Translations under genes and position numbers: made by a program
The notes under the pieces: model-generated
The model's database searches: none
Told to the model about the DNA's origin: nothing
Seen by the model: only the letters and a program-made list of their open reading frames with translations
In this document: positions 61,106 to 64,000 of the stretch, in pieces
Position numbering within the stretch: position 1 is the first letter of the stretch
Layout of the letters: the number at the start of each line of letters is the position of its first letter
Assembly (NCBI GenBank): GCA_025890175.1
Contig: JANPYM010000008.1
Location: forward strand, 2,360,102-2,424,101
DNA: 64,000 nt
Source: Ciborinia camelliae
Lineage: Eukaryota; Ascomycota; Leotiomycetes; Helotiales; Sclerotiniaceae
Direction: 5' to 3'

Positions 61106-62275
61106 ATGCCTCGCCCAACCCATCCGCCTACCCCGGCTTCCTCGACAGAAATCAAGGGAAAAGATGGTTCAAGCTACTCTTCACTACAGATGTCATTTGA
61201 ACTTCCTCCGCCTGCTGTAGCAGGAATGGATTCTCGACCAACCAGTTCTTCCACGAAAGCATCATCTGCCTCCTCATATCAACCCATTTCTCCAACTTCT
61301 CCAGCGATTCCTGCGAGTGAAGCCGTTAAACTTCGTCGAAGATCTGCTACACAAAATACTACCAAAGACTCCTTCGCACTACCACCTCCGCCTACTCGCT
61401 CCCGAAAGATCATACAAATGAAACCTCGAGGTTTGAAAGCCGATGAAACAATGAACACACCCGCAGAGAACACAAAGTCTGGCGGGAAACCTACTGCAAA
61501 TTCGCCCAAGAAAAAGCAACCCTCCTCAACAAGTGTGGCTGGACGAAAGATTGCAAGGAAAACTGCACACAGCTTGATTGAGCGTCGCAGAAGGTCGAAG
61601 ATGAATGAGGAGTTTGGTGTATTGAAAGATATGATACCAGCTTGCACAGGAGAAATGCACAAATTAGCAATTCTACAGGTGAGTAGTTGACTTTTAACTA
61701 CTTAACTTTCACATGCTGATGTATAATAGGCATCCATTGATTATGTTCGATATCTTGAAGATTGTGTTGCCAAACTAAAGGCCGAAAACTCCCGTGGCAA
61801 TTTTCCTACAGCTACTGGAGAATTCACATTACCACCATCTGCACATCGTGGCAGCTATGCTATATCACGACAACATTCCACGCGAGGATCAGAAGAGGAT
61901 ATAGAAATGACATGTTCTGAAAATTCCTCTTCCAACTACGCCACGCCTGTTCCGCCATCCCAACAAAACTCACCAGCCATGTTCCCACAAGATTCCCGTC
62001 ATAGACAAGATTCATATTCTTCGGTTTCAACAAATCATCGTCATTACAGCATCAGTACCTCATCCACAACCTCTCCAGCTCTAGGTCCCTCAGCCTATGA
62101 ATATGCTCGAAGTATTGCTTCTGTAGGCTCGGCATTTACGAGCCCTGCTCTCATGCCTCAGCGAGATGTAGATGAGGAAGCTAGCGCGGCGCTACTTATG
62201 CTTAATTCGGATCGTAGAGGTACGAATAATAGTGGGGTTAGAGGAATGAGTGTTAGGGATCTACTAAGCTCGTGA
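61106..62275 (+). CDS. bHLH transcription factor, class B type
   Basis: A nuclear DNA-binding regulator of 372 residues; the model is join(61106..61678, 61730..62275). The N-terminal 145 residues are Ser/Pro-rich. The basic region and helix 1 (about 150-175) read RKTAHSLIERRRRSKMNEEF, with His155, Glu159 and Arg163, the combination that recognises CACGTG. The loop is short (ACTGEMHKL). A 51-nt intron interrupts the domain between LAILQ and ASIDYVRYLEDCVAKL, which completes helix 2. The tail is Ser/Thr-rich and ends in GVRGMSVRDLLSS, a short conserved-looking motif. It is probably related to the fungal DevR/Pho4-like bHLH group, but I do not assign a symbol. CACGTG motifs occur upstream of other genes here (19347, 53052); a regulatory link is speculation. 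Confidence 0.88.
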
Positions 62276-64000
62276 AGTTGTGAATAACACGCACCGGCCG
62301 TCAAACATAAACGATGATTCCCCTTTTTCTTTCTTTCTCAAACTAGGAGTTCTGGAAATGAAAAGCCGGTGGCTATGGACTCTGCAAGGCGGTTGGTTGA
62401 TGGGCTGGCTGTTTGAAAATCTTTTTTTTTGTTAAATTGTGGGAGCTTGTAGGAGCACTAGCATATAAAGGGATGCACACTAGTATATTACGGGCTACTT
62501 AAGACTTGAGGTTTTGCTTGGCTTTGAGGGGGTTGATTAATACAGAAATGATACCAGATAGCTTTGAAGATACTTGACCAGGTCACGCTTTCAAAATTTC
62601 AAAACAATAGTCTAGTTGCACAGGTATCTGTAGATTATTGAATGATTATCGAGTGAATATCAATTAAAGTCTCTATCTCTGATGTTCCGTTTTTGTTATA
62701 TATCATTCCTATATATACAAATATATTCAAATTAGGAAGTTACAAACCGCTTGTTCCATCTATATGATAAATCCCAAAAATAATATTTAAAGATATCTAT
62801 CTAGTAAAAGAAACCAAAACTTAAAGTAAAGTGGAAAAGAATCGGCCTCGACTTGAGATCATCTAAAATACTAATAGTAAGATTGTCTTCAAGTTCTTTT
62901 GTATGGTGAAATGTTTTTTTTTTGACTACCTATATTTGAATGAGTGAGGGGTTCTTTAAATGATTATTAGGGGGGGGTAGATAGCTGGAACTTTGGGGTT
63001 TGGGGATTTATTACTACGAATACGCAAAGATCTTGGGGGCTTAATACCTGCTGGGTATTTTCAAAATGGATGGATGGATGTTAATATGTTATACTAATCA
63101 GGCAATGCAATGAATGCATCAGTTGAAAAATCCTTGGATATTGAAAGCCCTTTTGGTAGGTATATTTTGCTACTTTGGACTGGCGGTATTGGTTGATTGA
63201 CTACCTACCTACCTATCTAGGGACCTAGGTACCTACCTACCTAGAGTGCGCGGCAAGAATTTATAAGTTATCCTTTCCTTCTTTTTATGTTTTGTTTCGA
63301 AGGGGTTGTTTGTTTGTTTGTTTGTTTCTTTACTGGTAATTGCATTGTATCGCATCACGAATTTCCAATTTCCAATTCATATACTACCTAGGTAGGCAAG
63401 GTAAGGTAAGCTTACCTACCCCTTTTTCTTAACCGGTATACGGACGGACGGCCCATATTCATCCAACCAACCATCCAGCAAAAAGAATCTCCCCTTCCCC
63501 TTTCCTCTTCCATCTTCCCTCTTTCCTCTTTTCCTCTTTCCCCTCCCCCTTTCCCCTCCCCTTTCCCCTCCCCTCTTCCTCCTCCGCACTCCCCTTCAAA
63601 TTTCTCCAAATTTCCCAAAAACAAAAACAAGCCAAAAAAGTCAAAAAAGGCATATATTTTAACATTTAACATTTAACATTTAACATTTACATTTACATGT
63701 ACAACAGGGTATCTATCTATCTATCTATCTATCTCTTCATCTTCATCTCTTCTCATCTTCTCATATCTCTTTATTTCCTCATGTCAACCTTTTAAACTCT
63801 CCAACGCTCCAACCCCTCTCACTCTCCAACCCCTCTCACTCTCAAACTCTCCCGGGAATTATAAGTAAGTACCTAAGTAAGTACCTAAGTACCAGTAAGT
63901 ACCACCCATTCCTCCACCCTCCACCATCCACTCCAGCCAAAGAGCTAAAGAGCTAAACAGCCAAACAAGAAGGAAGCTTTTCAAAAAAAAAAAAAAAAAA
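62276..64000. repeat. 3' intergenic with simple repeats, to window end
   Basis: No gene is supported. Simple tracts include TACC/AGGT palindromic clusters at about 63203-63244 and 63386-63419, (GTTT)n at about 63308-63327, a pyrimidine-rich stretch at 63480-63600, ACATTTA repeats near 63660-63690, (TATC)n at about 63711-63734 and AAGTACCT repeats near 63865-63900. The window ends in 18 A residues (63983-64000), which could be genomic or the edge of a contig. Confidence 0.7.

Noticed and set aside
63983..64000. Terminal A-run as a poly(A) tail or retroposon end
   Set aside because: No coding or element sequence precedes it; it may be a plain A tract or contig edge.
1..64000. CRISPR arrays, operons, prokaryotic promoters, rRNA genes, transposase or reverse transcriptase genes
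   Set aside because: None seen. Intron-rich genes and gene families show a eukaryotic fungal genome, and no mobile-element protein motif was recognised on either strand.

Overview
This window is nuclear DNA of a filamentous ascomycete. Its genes have short introns (mostly 50-80 nt) with GTAAGT/GTATGT-type donors and YAG acceptors. It carries fungus-specific families: an Rsc7/Swp82-type chromatin protein, an MBOAT_2 wax-synthase-like acyltransferase, a NACHT STAND protein, and a fungal homeobox and bHLH factor. AT-rich intergenic DNA is full of AGGT/TACCT microsatellites. A leotiomycete such as Botrytis or Sclerotinia fits best by recall of the protein families; that placement is inference, not a search result. 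All exon-intron models were joined by hand from splice motifs and frame.

Layout. 588-2724 (-) homeodomain regulator, then about 13.8 kb without a supportable gene (2725-16544). 16545-17711 (-) PER1-like GPI-anchor remodelling protein. 18002-18125 (+) intron-containing tRNA-Ala(UGC). 19888-20687 (-) possible small zinc-ribbon gene. 21263-22591 (-) MBOAT acyltransferase, 23178-24138 (+) internally deleted GMC oxidoreductase pseudogene, and 24445-25774 (-) intact short-chain dehydrogenase: together these look like the relic of a small metabolic gene group. 27008-28659 (-) NUG1-like ribosome-assembly GTPase. 29270-30544 (+) HAD phosphatase of the glycerol-3-phosphatase type. 33201-36348 (-) DIS3/RRP44 exosome nuclease. 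36349-45033 is a second gene desert, ending at the Rsc7/Swp82-like gene (45034-47289, +). 47290-51393 is low-complexity DNA with a perfect hairpin. 51394-52275 (-) hypothetical protein, divergent from a nine-exon NACHT/ankyrin NLR-like gene (53332-57263, +). 58007-59626 (+) cytosolic GH5 glucanase. 61106-62275 (+) bHLH factor.

Core cell-biology genes (PER1, NUG1, DIS3, GPP-type phosphatase, chromatin subunit) are intact and interleaved with accessory genes. Accessory character concentrates at 20-26 kb (MBOAT, GMC relic, SDR) and 51-57 kb (2EXR-like protein plus NLR). Both of these stretches share an 18-bp motif with one mismatch. No transposase, reverse transcriptase, rRNA or CRISPR array was seen. 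The signals most worth following are the NAGNAG acceptor inside the homeodomain, the NLR with its 25-nt Walker A exon, the diverged GGGTA-rich repeat pair whose differences look transition-biased, the perfect 21-bp hairpin, and the hidden four-exon small gene.
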